From Macrolepiota albuminosa (lineage: Eukaryota > Basidiomycota > Agaricomycetes > Agaricales > Agaricaceae): DNA of 64,000 bases. The notes under the pieces were generated by a model. It did not search any database. It saw nothing but the letters and a program-made list of their open reading frames with translations, and had not been told where the DNA came from. The stretch spans positions 5,130,947 to 5,194,946 of the forward strand of contig JAMWFC010000049.1 in NCBI GenBank assembly GCA_027475525.1, given 5' to 3'. The position numbers and the translations under genes were made by a program. Below are positions 1-11,069 of the stretch, piece by piece. Numbering within the stretch: the stretch's first letter is position 1; each line of letters starts with the position of its first letter.

Positions 1-2385
1 TTTTCAATGCCTGCACCTCATGAGTTGTGTGAAACTATGTCTGGAATGAATGAGGCAGTCAGGATTCATATGGATCATATGCATGACCATCTCACTTGTC
101 TGGTGGATGACTCTCTTGGAGTCAGGTTTAAATTTCCTGCTGAGGTAAGTCCCCACAAATCTGATGGTAAGCACATACGTGCATATGCTGGAGGGCATAG
201 GTTCTCCCAGCTGGAGGATTAGGCCATGGACATCTGTTACCACCTGGCAGCCTGCTGCTATGGTGGAGACAACATGGACCAGGAGAGAATATTTGTGCTA
301 CACAAATTTATGGAGGGAGAGGCTTGGAGTTGGTTCCGCCACCATGTTCTTCACATTAATCGCAACAAATTGCATTGGATGTTTAAAGAGGTCTTCATAG
401 GACTGTATAATTGCTTTGTCAATGCTGCAACAATGCAGGAAGCTCAGGATGCCTTTAGAAAGGCAGTGTATGATGCTAAGACTGGTATCCAGACATTTTA
501 TGATGACCTGGTGGATCATGCACAGGATATGGCCATCTATCCAGACAAATACACCATTTGCAAGACATTCCTGGATGGAATACCTGCAGATATGAGGAGA
601 GTGTTGATATGTGACAACAATTTGTCTCTGGAGGTCAATACTGTGACCAAATTCTTGGCGTATGCCATTTGGTATGAGCAGTTGACATGTACTGCAAATC
701 ATTATGAACAGCATAGCTCACGCTGAGGACTGGTGAACTGTCAAGCAGTGAAGGTGGGAACCTTCCTGGCCAAATGGTCAGAGATGGAGAATAATCGCAA
801 TCCACAATTCGTTGTCTGCAAGACAATTCCTGGAGGCCAATGGCCTTGATCAAAGCCTGCTGGATATTTGCCAGCAAAAGATAGTTGACCCTTTTTGAGT
901 CAAAACCAAGTAACAGCTAGAGGGGGTGTAGCACCTGCAACGCATATGGTGAGCAAACCCACTGGGGTTTCTGGAGCAGCTCAGAGAAGGCCTGCCAGGG
1001 ATCCCTCAGCATGCTAGAACTGTTTAAGGTCAGGCATTTCACTAAGGAATGTCCTGCCCTGCCCAAGGCACACATCTGGGTGGCCTATACAGCTGCAGCT
1101 CCTAGCAAGGTTGTCAGTGACAATGAGGACGATGAGGTTGTCAAAGAGGCAGAGGAAGAGCTGCAAGTAGAGGCTGAGGGCTCAGAAGTGGATGATGCTG
1201 AAAGTGTCCAGATTGATGGCAACAAATGTATTGCAGTGGACATGTACAACAGTGACTATTACACTTGTGATGACAAGGAGGAACACCTGTTTGCACTGAC
1301 TGAGTGCTGTGGAGATCAACACATCCAAATGAGACGTGTAACCCTGCAGAAGGCAACTAATAAGTTGCAGTGGCCACATTATACTTCCAAGGAGAAGGAG
1401 TGCTTGGTCACCTATGTTGATGTCAATGGACATCTGGCATGGATGTTGTGGGACTCAGGGAGTACCACTATGGGCATTATGCCCCAATTTGCTCATGTCA
1501 ATGTGATATGTGTTCATGAGCTGGAGGAGCCATTGATGCTCCAGTTGAGGTAGGAAGTTGCGCCATGGTGCAGTTTAGCACTGAAGTAAGAATAAAAATG
1601 GCAGGGACATTGACCAAAGAGTATGTGGACATAGCAAATTTTGATCACTACAACATGATCATTGCTACACCATTTATGTGTAAGAACAAGGTGTCCTTGG
1701 ACTTTGTGAATGACATGGTTGTGAATGGTATGTCTTTGAAGGCAGAGAAAGTCATGTCAAATGACAGAATGGTCACCTGAGGTGCTATTGTGCAACTGAA
1801 AAGCGGCATGATGAATGCAACTGACTAGATGGTCACAAGAGAGTGACTGTACAGGAGGTGGAGGACAAGCAAGTCCCACCAAAAAGCCTGCTGGCAGATT
1901 TGCCGGCTATACTGATGATGTCTGAGGAAGAGTTTCAAGGAACTCTGAAGAAGGGGAAGCACCTGAATGTGGTCAGGTGTACAAATGGAAAGCCTAAGCA
2001 GGCTATACAGCATAAGAATGAGCATGGTAAATGCATGGTAGAGTTGCTGGAATGTCAGCCGACTAGCTCTCAAGTAAAGGTTGAGGATCTCGTCAAGGAC
2101 GAGGTAAATAGTACCATGGGAACTGTGGGAAGCACAAGGTTGTTAAGAGATCGACCAGTGCCTTGGCCAGGAGTGCAATGGGTGTATGACCCATGAATGC
2201 CATGAGAGTGGAACAAGTTGGTAGCGTCAATGGTGATGCATACTATGGAAAGGGTGCAGTCGACTCAGATGGGAGAAGTATACTGTCATGCATGAGAGGA
2301 CAAGATTTCCAAAACATCAGATATCGTATTTGACAGAGTATCGCTGACAGCAAGAAGCATGCAATCATCGTCAAATACAACAAGA
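1..2385 (+). mobile_element. Decayed chromovirus gag-protease fragment (G family)
   Basis: This is a truncated, degenerate copy of the element annotated at 52770-64000. It aligns collinearly with 55662 to about 58060: capsid-like region (about 7-720), zinc-knuckle region (about 1010-1070), aspartic protease with a recognisable DSG (near 1450) and the linker towards reverse transcriptase. Nearly every difference from the other copy is TG or CA here where the other has CG, and many create stops, so the frame survives only in pieces (226-726, 1011-1553, 1565-1780, 1843-2196). The first cysteines of the CCHC knuckle are lost. In this copy the gag and protease parts share one frame (1011-1553), showing that the frame change in the right-hand copy is a mutation. 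The left end is cut by the window and the right end meets an unrelated transposase fossil near 2385. It cannot encode protein. Confidence 0.85.
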
Positions 2386-3090
2386 GTGGTGAGAAGGCAG
2401 AGTTGTTCCATCAGGTTCTTTGAATTTTCAGATAACTAAACCTTGAAAGATATCGTTCAGAACTCCATTGTGAGATTCACCAATCATCCGTTCCCATGCA
2501 CCATCCATCATATTTTCAAATCCTTGACATGAGAGAAGGCCAGCAAGCCAATCCTTTCAGTCAAATGCAATATATAGCTTCAATGGAACATAAACTGTTT
2601 GATCTTCGATCTGTTTTTGACAGACAAGAATTCCATGGCACATTGAGCGTCCATAGGTCTCATGCCGACAAGTCTTAGGGTAGATGGGAATACCATTGTG
2701 GATTGTAGTAGGTGCATAGATCTCATGGCATCTTGGGCACGTAGCGTAGATGGTTTTTTTTCCCATCGAGATTGAACTGATCTATTGTGGTCCAGATATC
2801 GTGTGGAAAATTGCTGAGGATTGATTGGAAGTAAGGGAGAGATTCTATGCCTAGGATGAAGGATTTGACATGTAGAGTGGATGAAACAAGGTCATTTATG
2901 AGTGAGACCACTTTAAGGACAGTTGTTTGAATGATGAACTGAATGACATCAAACAACCAGGTGCAGCCTCTCCGAGGTAGGTTCAGGACGACACTGCATG
3001 CGACAACCATGAGAAAAGTGATTTGGATCAGAGGTTTTGCATGTTGAAGATTGTCATGGAAGTGGTGGCCTGTGTGCTGATGTGAGAATT
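2386..3090 (-). pseudogene. Fossil of a Plavaka-type (CACTA-like) transposase N-terminal region
   Basis: Read on the minus strand, two overlapping frames (2723-3010 and 2557-2766) and the sequence after them give a protein that resembles the N-terminal part of fungal Plavaka transposases as I remember the family. Seen: an FPHDIW segment, a DQFNLDGK segment, then YATCPRCH with a following IPIYPKTC, then KDWLAGLL and MMDGAW. The CPxCH plus downstream Cys arrangement and the KDWLAGLL segment are the recognition points. Frames shift near 2760, and stops interrupt after IAFD and before KFKEPDG. No DDE core is present, so only about 230 codons of a much longer protein remain. The left edge abuts the chromovirus fragment, suggesting truncation by insertion or deletion. 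No terminal inverted repeats were found. Family assignment is from memory and needs a profile search. Confidence 0.6.
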
Positions 3091-3189
3091 GATGATGCAG
3101 CTAAAAATCTCTTCACTCACCGGTGTCATACTTCTGTTCAAAAGTAGTCTGGTCACAATCTTTCCTTTTTATTTCAGTCCAGAAAGCTT

Positions 3190-3704
3190 TGGTTTTGTCT
3201 AATTTCTGTAAAGATACCTGAATTCTAACCTTTACTTCATTATGTATGACCAGTAATGCTTGGTCTCCACCACAGCCCTCTTGAGCTTATCGCTTTCGCG
3301 GTAGAAGCACCTTTCTATCTCTTCAAGTTCATTGATAGTTCAACTAGCATTACGGTCAAGTGATGGAGATGCAAGTCCTTCAACTTTTGCAACAAGGTGG
3401 TGTAGTCGATTATCTATCTCCTCAAGGACCTCGAGTGTTTGCAAAGCAGGAGTCGAGTGAGTCAATTCAATTAATGGACATGCTTGACCTTCAGCAAGAG
3501 AGGCTGCAATATCCCCTTCTTGTGAATGGATAGCCTCTTTCTGTGTGGATTGAAGTGCCTGCTGAAGCACATTTGCTCCAAGACGTGTCGAAGCAAATTG
3601 CTTGGTCAAATTTGCAACTTAATCATCGGCTTGATGTCTGTTCCAGGTCCGTTGAGGAAGGCAATAGCCTTGCTGGTCAGCTTCATATTTTGTGTGGCAG
3701 CCAT
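3190..3704 (-). pseudogene. Fossil hypothetical fungal gene, helix-rich
   Basis: A candidate ATG lies at 3704 on the minus strand. The first about 30 codons run to a stop near 3610 and the protein continues in another frame (3609-3340) with a stretch rich in Ala, Gln, Leu and Glu, then a segment with the pattern EEIDxRLxxLVxxVExLxSPS. After an in-frame stop at 3340 the frame still reads TINELEEIERCFYRESDKLK and a short YWS-containing segment before decaying near 3200. This organisation (helical N-terminus, then a Glu-rich RFYRE-like segment) resembles multi-copy hypothetical proteins of mushroom genomes; I cannot name a function. At least one frameshift and one stop are seen. It may be a separate gene or part of the same degenerate repeat as the transposase fossil to its left. 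Confidence 0.4.
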
Positions 3705-4235
3705 GGGTAGTACACAAGCACAGAACTAGTTTTGGTGGAGACATGAAGAAGATTAAAAACCAGTTGCTTGTATGTTGCAATGCTGAGATAAAAAAAAAAA
3801 AACAAACAAAACAAATCTCAAAAAGGAAATGGTTTGTCGTGAACTGCAGGTCAGTTTCCATCAATGTTAATACAGATAAGTATTCTATATAGTACCAAAT
3901 ATAAAGTAAGCCATACTTCTTGTTGATAAAGTACTCTGGATGCAGAAGCATGGGAGAGCGGGAGAAAATCAGCAATCAGCTGCTCGCCATATATCCAAAG
4001 CATGAGGAGGAGTAAGTGAGTGCAGCAGGTACCACATAGTGCAGGAACAGAAGGGACATTCTAAATCTGTCTCCGAGCTAAGGTTCATGATGACCTGTTG
4101 CAGGCGCAAGTTGCAGTGAGTCACCAGTGAGCTAGTCCAGCTCAATGTTGTACATGAGGTCGAGATTGTTCTACAACGCACACATTACAAGAATTTTGAA
4201 AATCTTCCTTCTCCCAATTTCATCGCAGTGATCCA
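3705..4235. other. No gene seen (AT-rich interval)
   Basis: AT-rich sequence with an adenine run near 3790-3800. Short ORFs on both strands show no recognisable motif. It separates two minus-strand fossils. Part may be an untranslated 3' region of the kinase-like fossil to the right. Confidence 0.5.
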
Positions 4236-5690
4236 GATTAACGGTGGGCATTGGAAGACCGACTTACAAAGCACAAAATGCCTGACGGTATCGTTGTCTG
4301 CAAAGGGCCATGGAAAGCTTGCCCATTGTGACAATCTCCATACACAACATGAGCTTGGGTGCCTGCCACCTCAGTGTACCACCTACCAGCTCTATAATCA
4401 GATGACCAAAGACAAGAGAAAGAAAAGAAAACCGCATGGGGTGATGTTGTCCCACTAATCTTATACACCTCCAACTTCATCTCGCTCTGTTCAAAGTCTG
4501 AAATGACACAATGTGCATCATCGTAAACATGGACGTTTGCCGCCTTGAGATCGCCATGCTCAGTGGACACATCCTCCCAAACCCCACCTCTTCTTCTACT
4601 TCTCCATGTCCATTCCTTTCTCTGCCCCAGTCCCAGCATCCCCAACCCACTTCAACGCCCTCTGCAGTGTCTTGATCACCTCTGGCATCTCCTCCCTTTC
4701 AATCTGCAAAACACTCAATATCTCAAGATTGCTCCCTGCACACAGCACAGTGCGCATTGGCTCCCACAGATCCTCATTGTCCCACTCCTCATCCAACACG
4801 TCCTGAGATGTGTGCACAGTTTTCAGCGTTGGCAGGACCTGCAAGGGGCACAGTTTATGGGGTGTCAGCAACAGAGACGTGGATGAGGCACCAGGCAATG
4901 GTAACGGTGATGGTGACGGCACAGAGAATAAACCTTGTCAAAAGTGCCCTTGACTTACCTGACAACACTCTTAAGCTCAGGCGCATGGCACCCTGCATAC
5001 TTCTCAAGGATCTTTATATATTCTTTGCTTGCGATACTCTTCATCACCTTGACGAAGTCTGCCTCCTTCCTCAGAGAGTTGTTGTACAGCTTGCGCATGT
5101 GTGGGCTGGGTCAAAGAAAAACTCAGAAAGGCAATCAAGTAGAAAAAATGGATAGATAGACGGACAGATAGATACGTACATTTCAACATGTGTAAGGAAC
5201 CACCAGTTTGCAAGAGAGAACACGAGCTTGCTCTCGCTGATCAGAGCGAGGCCAAACCACACTGCACTGCCCATAGACTCAGGGTTGTTGAGGTACCTGT
5301 AACGTACATTAGACTTTAATTTCAAGCAGAGATGGTGACAAGGGCACACCGACACTTCCAACCTCACTGTCCAACGAGATCAGTTGGATGGCTTCTTCCC
5401 TAAAAAAAGATGGTATGAGTATTATGGCAAGTATGATGAGCACAGACAGAGCTTTGACAAACACATTGATTGACTCTTGATACCCACCATCAACAAATAC
5501 ATTTTGAGTCAGAGGGAAGTGTCCTGCTTATCCTGTCCATCTCGTGCTTCAGTACCACTTGGTGGCTTGTATCTGTCAAGCCAAACACATAATCTAACAT
5601 GTTGTTTGCTTCATCATTCAAGACGTTATAGTACTCATACAATCAGGTCACACTACACAGATTGCAAGAGCCCAGAAAGCAACTTGTGAT
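4236..5690 (-). pseudogene. Kinase-like pseudogene lacking the N-lobe
   Basis: Minus-strand exon-like blocks separated by short GT-AG introns: about 5640-5510 (EYYNVLNDEANNML), 5400-5345, 5300-5175, 5105-4965 (YNNSLRKEADFVKVMKSIAS), 4845-4610 (DEEWDNEDLWEPMR) and 4570-4240. The last block has the catalytic loop as HGDLKAANV and a metal-binding motif reading DFE rather than DFG, followed by a SGTTSPH segment and LRWQAP, typical of the C-lobe of tyrosine-kinase-like proteins of mushrooms. The sequence passes almost directly from the upstream helical region to HGDLKAANV, so the Gly-rich loop, the Lys strand and the alpha-C helix are missing. The segment expected to read GKLPWPFADND is shifted by one base near 4310. 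With DFG altered, the N-lobe absent and a frameshift, it cannot be an active kinase. Confidence 0.65.
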
Positions 5691-5859
5691 AATTTGAATC
5701 TAATTAAGCGCAAGTAATCAATAGCACCTGCTTTAGAGAACTACAGTCAGGTATATAACTAGACGTAGCAATCATTCTACATATTGAGTCCTCTCTGCAA
5801 TGCCTTTTTCAATCATCTGCATCGCTACTGAAACCATGGTGAGAAAAATGAACTCGTTA

Positions 5860-8800
5860 TATAGGATGGGCAAACAAACTTGTAGAATTCAGGCAATTCA
5901 GTGGGTTCTTGAATATCCAAGAGCTCAAGTTGATCTGGGCGTCATGTGCGGAGGAATTCAGTGCTATAGCAGTTGCGAGGAAGACCAGAGATAGGGCGTT
6001 CCTGTGTAGATGGTGGTCTTGCAAGTCGGCGTCTTGTTCAAAAGGGCTTTCCAGGTAGTGAGTTACCATAACCATTTCTTGTCTCTCGATGACTGTCAAT
6101 ATATTTCAGTATCTCCGTGACTTGCTCGCTACGCCATGCCCAGAACCGAACGTGATAAAGATCCCTTACTTCATCTTCTGTTTCATCAGAACTTTGCCCT
6201 TCTGTTTGGATTGCAATGAGCAGTTGAAGAAGAGCCTCCCAAGTAACACGGTCTGGCGTGATAAGCTTCTCTTCACATATCTGGCGTCGAGTATCAAATA
6301 ACTGAGTCAAGAAACTATCAGTAGAACCATGGAATAGTGAAGGTAAATAACTCACTGTCTTTTGGTGTTTCTGGACACGATTCTTTGCCAGAGTGACCTG
6401 ATATTGGTCATCTGCTCGCTGTTGGGCTTGTGCCTCAGTCTCGTTGGACCTTGGTGTTTGGTGTTTAAGTTCTTTCTTGAGAGTTGCTGTAAAAAGTGGT
6501 CCTTTAAACCATCCCTTGCCTCACCATCGAAGTTGTGTCCAGCTGCCACGAGCTCATTGATAAATTGGTCAGCTAATGATCTGTTCCACAGACAACGAAC
6601 ATCGTCCCAATAAGGGCAGGAAGGAATAAACGTAGGTGCAGGAATTTCACCACGATCAAAATGGTCAACTTCTTCAGGTGAGGCCATTGTGATGCCCATT
6701 TTGAGTCGCTTGTTTGATGTCTTTATCTTTGGTGATAGATAATTTGGCCTTGAGAGCATCACGCAAGGTTTTCTAACAGTAGTATAAGCATGAGTCAAAT
6801 CAAGGACAACATCATTACTTACCATCATATCGGTACGTGATCGATTCTTATGGCGTGGTTTAGGAAGTGCTTTGTAAGGAGAATGGCGCGATAATCCAGC
6901 AGTTGTCCAAAATCCAGGTGAGTGGTTTATCGTCAAAAAGGAAATGCGAGTCTCAGCCAACTTTTCACGCAGTGAGTTGAGTGAACCAGCAAGGTTAGAC
7001 AGGATGGAAGAAAAATGACTTGAAGAAGAGTCCATAAGTGTTTCTCTGGGTGGGGTCTGGCTAGCAGCATGGGCTGAAGCATGGGGAGATTGATGCCGCC
7101 TATTTTCTCTAAGAGTACTTGGACCTGCATTTTGGTGATAAGAAGATTGTATTGATTCCTCATGATTACTGTCAGAAGTCCAAGGCGCTGACTGAGGCAT
7201 AGAGAAGACTGGCATGGATGGAGAGATATAGGCCTTGTGAGGAATGGCTGAAGACTGACAAGGTGATGACTGGTGACTTGGTTGAAGTCTAGGCATTGAG
7301 GTAATAGGAGACGATAGCTGAGGAGTAGAAAGGCGTAGACGAGATATTCGGTGATTTGAGGAAGAATATGGACGAGGAATTTGAAGAGGTGGCACCACTG
7401 TTTCTTCCACACTTGCTGGATCCAAAATAAAGACACGTAGACACATCTCTTGGAGGGTCCATTTCCATACCTTTCCATGTTGGCGGCCTGATACAAAGAA
7501 TAAATAACACTGATAAATTGTTGAGAAGAGCCAGACGTACCCTCATTCTCGCCAATTGAGGATCCGCTGGAAGCTTTCCATGTGCACGGTCTGAAAGGCT
7601 AGAAAATGTGCCAATATTTGATAAAGACCTCTCAGATAATGCTTGGGCAGATCCTTGAGCCAAAGTTTGAGTAAGATGGGAGCTTTGCTGAGCTTGTAGT
7701 TGCTGCTAAGCTGTTAAAAGAGCTACTATGTTGATATTGTTCAGACTCACCTCTAATCTTTGGTTACGATCATCAAGCTCAGCCTGAAGTGCAATGATCT
7801 CTTTGTTGTGAATATCATAATATTTTCATATGCTTGTTCTGAACGAGCAGCCGCCTCTGCAGGTAGATGGGCCTGCTCAGCCAAGTTTGACGCCTGTATC
7901 AATGCCATTAAGTGTGGAAAGAGGAAGAGAAGACATTGCGCTTACATGAGCTTGAGTTTCCTCCAGTTCTCGTATTCTGTTTTCCACCTCTTCACAAGCC
8001 CTGACGGCAATGGCAAGCTGTTGCTGGTGCTCTGTTTGCAAGCGAGTGGCTTCAGAGTGAAGCTCTTGTTGATGTCTGTAATCTTGTTCTTCTAACCGCT
8101 CACATACTTCAGTTGCTGTGTGTGCAGAAAGAGCCTGGTGCTCTTCAGTAAGTAATTGATTTAGCTCTTGGTGAAAGTGATGTTCTCGTTTTTGAAGTTC
8201 CTATTCAGATGAGTAACCATGACGTCAGGGCAATAGGTGACATCCTCACTTGAGCTTGAATTCTCTCTAGTTCCCCGATCCTGTTCTCCATCTCTTCTCT
8301 AGCATGGGTTGTTGAATCTATGATTTGTTGCTGACATTCGATGTGGAGGCGGTTGATTTCAGCCTGACGAGATTGCTCATGCTTGCAATTGTGTTCCTTC
8401 AAGATCTGTTCAATCTTGTTGGCATTCCGTGTGGAAAGGTCCTGTTGTTCCTGCTGAAACCGTTGCTTTTGTTCTCGAAGGGTTTGCTGGCAGCTTTCCA
8501 GCTCTCACTGTAAGTTCTGCTGGCGTTGTTCGAATTCTTGACGTTCCGTGAGTGCCTGCTGCAAGTGCGTGTCAAATTCCGCTTGAAGACTTGCTTGATT
8601 GTGTAAAGCCTCTTGAAGCTCCTGAAGCACTTGGTCTCGCTGGGCTGAAGTTACTGAAAGCAGCTGAGAACTGCTCTGGGATTCTTGAATGGCCTGAGCC
8701 TGTACTGCATTAAGTTCAGCATTTGATTTTACGACTACAGAATCAAATACGCCTCGTGCTAGCCATGCAGATCTAACTTGGTTATGTTGTGCCTGTGAAG

Positions 8801-9657
8801 TATCTTTGAGCCATACAATTTGGAAGATCGGCCACCGATGAACTCGCTTGCTCAAGTTGGGCAGTAAGCAACTCTATTTTAACTCTCTCTTCATCGAGCT
8901 GATCCAAGAGCTGTAGAAAGAAAAAAAAAAGATAGAAGCTCAAACAATGATAGAGAATGCAAAAATAGCCTTACCAGGGTGTTCTGGATATAAAGCGAAG
9001 GATCTCCAATGACTCTATACTTGGTGCGGTAGCAGTAGCTCTAGTGCCAAAGGGCGATCACTATAAAGACGGAAAAAGTCACACCGTAGCAGGTACTCAC
9101 TCCATCGGGGCCTGTCTCAACATCTTCATTGTTGGTGTCACTGCTATGGCGCTTCAATGAAGTCTACAAGTATAGAGTTATCGCACCAGGAGAAGTGAAA
9201 CAATCAATATTTCTTACTGAGCTACTAGACTGTATCACAGCCAAATTAGGTTCTGAAATGTCCGTAAACTCCTGAGCCAGATGGTCGTCACTTGTCTGTG
9301 TACCAAATGTCATCAATATGAGACTTGTGCATAGATTGAAGACTGACATGCATATCACCCATAATCGCCACCTCAGAAGAAGGTCCGGAATGAAGAAAAG
9401 CAAGATTATCAGAGGATTGAAGGGCACTCTGAGTGTTGCGGATACGAGCTGGAACCTTCTGGTGAGGAGGTGGTGCTGGCCAATGAGAGCCTCTTGCAAG
9501 TACCATACATAGCACCTGAAGAGGGCTCTACTTCCTCAATTGTTGAGGTATTGTTGGTGGATCTGACTGTAGTCGCCTGAGAGTCATTACCAGTATGCCG
9601 AGCGGACTGGATATCGGGTGGGGAGGAAGAGGCTCCAAAAAAGAAGTTCAGAGGCAT
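5860..9657 (-). pseudogene. Multi-exon coiled-coil gene, inactivated by TGA codons
   Basis: ATG at 9657 (MPLNFFFGASSS). About ten exons separated by introns of about 45-65 bases can be followed leftward, for example the intron starting GTAAGA near 9210, one starting GTGAGT near 9105 and one starting GTAAGG near 8975. The middle (about 8890-7750) is a long Gln/Glu-rich coiled coil. The C-terminal part (about 6700-5860) carries a domain seen in many mushroom hypothetical proteins: DVRCLWNRS, KNRVQKHQKTLFDTRRQ, a QSSDETED segment, WAWRSEQV, GKPF and SGLPRN. The reading frame is interrupted by TGA at 8505-8507, 6038-6040 and 5942-5944, each where CGA (Arg) fits the protein, and by apparent one-base losses near 7820 and within an A/T run at 6491-6495. 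Function unknown. The stops argue for a real pseudogene, though the two homopolymer shifts could be assembly errors. Confidence 0.7.
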
Positions 9658-9907
9658 TGAGCAAAAGTGTGGACTCAAATTGTGGTGTAACAATTTGTAT
9701 ACAGATGAGCTGTGTCAATGAGAGGTTCGAGTCGATGAACATTTTATACCACAACCTGCAGAGTGGGTGAGCTGTCCAAATGTTAGTCCGTGCCTGACAG
9801 GCACGATGAAGTAACCTTGTACTGACCCGATTGCCTTGAACATCAAAAAGAAGAGAACATAAGTAGCAAACAAGGCGCGTTTAACAAAAATAATGAGGAC
9901 AAAGTTG

Positions 9908-10350
9908 TGTAACGGCCCACCAATGGCTGAACCATTGCCCTCTCTCTCTCTCTCGGCTATTCTCTCAGCCGCGTTATGCAGTTAGTATTACGTTATGGGT
10001 ACTTGTACGCTTGGCAGTAGTTCTTCTTCAATCTATTAGGACTTAAACCTGTTCCTTCTCAAAGACTCTAAGCTTTCTTAACTCTATCTCGTGGGGTGTT
10101 ACCATGTAGATCACGCAAACGTCACATATTTTGAACAGCTACAACTCAAACTCCTAAAAAAAACGAATCCTATAGAACCCGTCTCCGCTCAGCAAAACTG
10201 GCTCAGAAAGTAGCAGAGCCATTAGCTGAGGAAGACCTGGAACGAGACCCAGTCATGGAGGGCTCTTCGGAGCTTACCGGGCTGGGGAGCTCCACAGGAT
10301 CTGCGTATCCCTCCGCCGTCAGCATACAGGCTAGTCAACCAAGAGACTGT
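9908..10350 (+). mobile_element. Truncated LTR retrotransposon 5' end (LTR plus gag start)
   Basis: Begins with TGTAACGGCCC, a start typical of basidiomycete gypsy LTRs, contains a short CT microsatellite (about 9942-9955), and from about 10143 has an open frame with basic then acidic residues (KKNESYRTRLRSAKLAQK, followed by EEDLERDPVMEG) resembling gag N-termini of fungal gypsy elements. The frame stops near 10360, where GC-rich unrelated sequence begins. No second LTR, primer site or pol was found, so this is a 5' fragment. The LTR end is not clear. Confidence 0.45.
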
Positions 10351-10980
10351 TCATACAGATAGTCTGTTTCCGATTTTGATGATGGCTGTGAAAGCCAACA
10401 AGAGGGAAATGAGAAATGCAGATATCAACGCACGGCGAGCCAGGATGCCCTCTGAATCGTCGTCGAGCTCGTCCATGGCCTCGAGACACGTGTGGACAAA
10501 GATGGAGACCCAGCCGTGGATGCAGCGTGTCATGGACAGATGGGTAAACTCGAGGCACTGAGGGGAGGGTCTGCGGAGGTCTTGCTCTGAGGTCTGGGCT
10601 GGTGGGAAGGGAAAGGACGTCGGCGTGGCAGCGGCGGGAAAGGGGCGGCTGACCGTCGGAATGGGGCCAGAGTCTACGACAGGAAGGAGGAGGGTAGGCG
10701 AAGGTGCACAAGTGGCTGGAGGTGTGGGGCAAAGGGGCTGGGTGGTAGGGGCGGCGGCAGGGTGGCCTGTCTATGGAGGGCGTGCCACGGTCTGGGCCAT
10801 GCCCTGGTTGGCGACCTCTTGATGGGCGGTTGATGGCAGGGACAGATGGCGGAGACAGGCCTTGCTCTGGAGGGCGTGGAGCAGCAGGTACTCGAGGGCG
10901 GCAATGGGCGAGCCGAGCACAGAAGGAGGTGGTAGCATAGAAGGAGGTGGGTAGCACAGAAGAGGAGGACACCAGGGCAC
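10351..10980 (-). pseudogene. Possible proline-rich protein with C-terminal membrane segment, one stop
   Basis: One minus-strand frame is open from 10980 to 10351 except for a single TAG near 10770. It encodes an N-terminal segment with SPIAALEYLLLHALQS, a Pro/Thr/Ala-rich middle, then a less repetitive C-terminus (MTRCIHGWVSIFVHTCLEAM) with an acidic DELDDDSEG patch and a hydrophobic stretch of about 20 residues beginning SAFLISLLLA. That C-terminus looks more protein-like than the competing frames at 10331-10999 and 10674-11069, which are Arg/Pro/His-rich as expected from reading GC-rich DNA out of frame. If real, it is a single-pass membrane protein now interrupted by one stop, or a gene with an unrecognised intron there. 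No family recognised. Confidence 0.3.
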
Positions 10981-11069
10981 GTGCCTGGAATGGAATCACG
11001 CTTCACGCGTATATGCTTTAATTGTATTCTTGCTTTGCTTTCTATCTCTTCAGCTTTAGATGCCTTCAC

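Noticed and set aside
4238..4645. Intact protein kinase gene
   Set aside because: Catalytic loop present but no N-lobe, DFG changed to DFE and a frameshift; called a pseudogene.
10331..11069. Long overlapping minus-strand ORFs rich in Arg, Pro and His
   Set aside because: GC-rich sequence open in several frames; only the frame with the SAFLISLLLA segment looks protein-like, and it is reported separately at low confidence.
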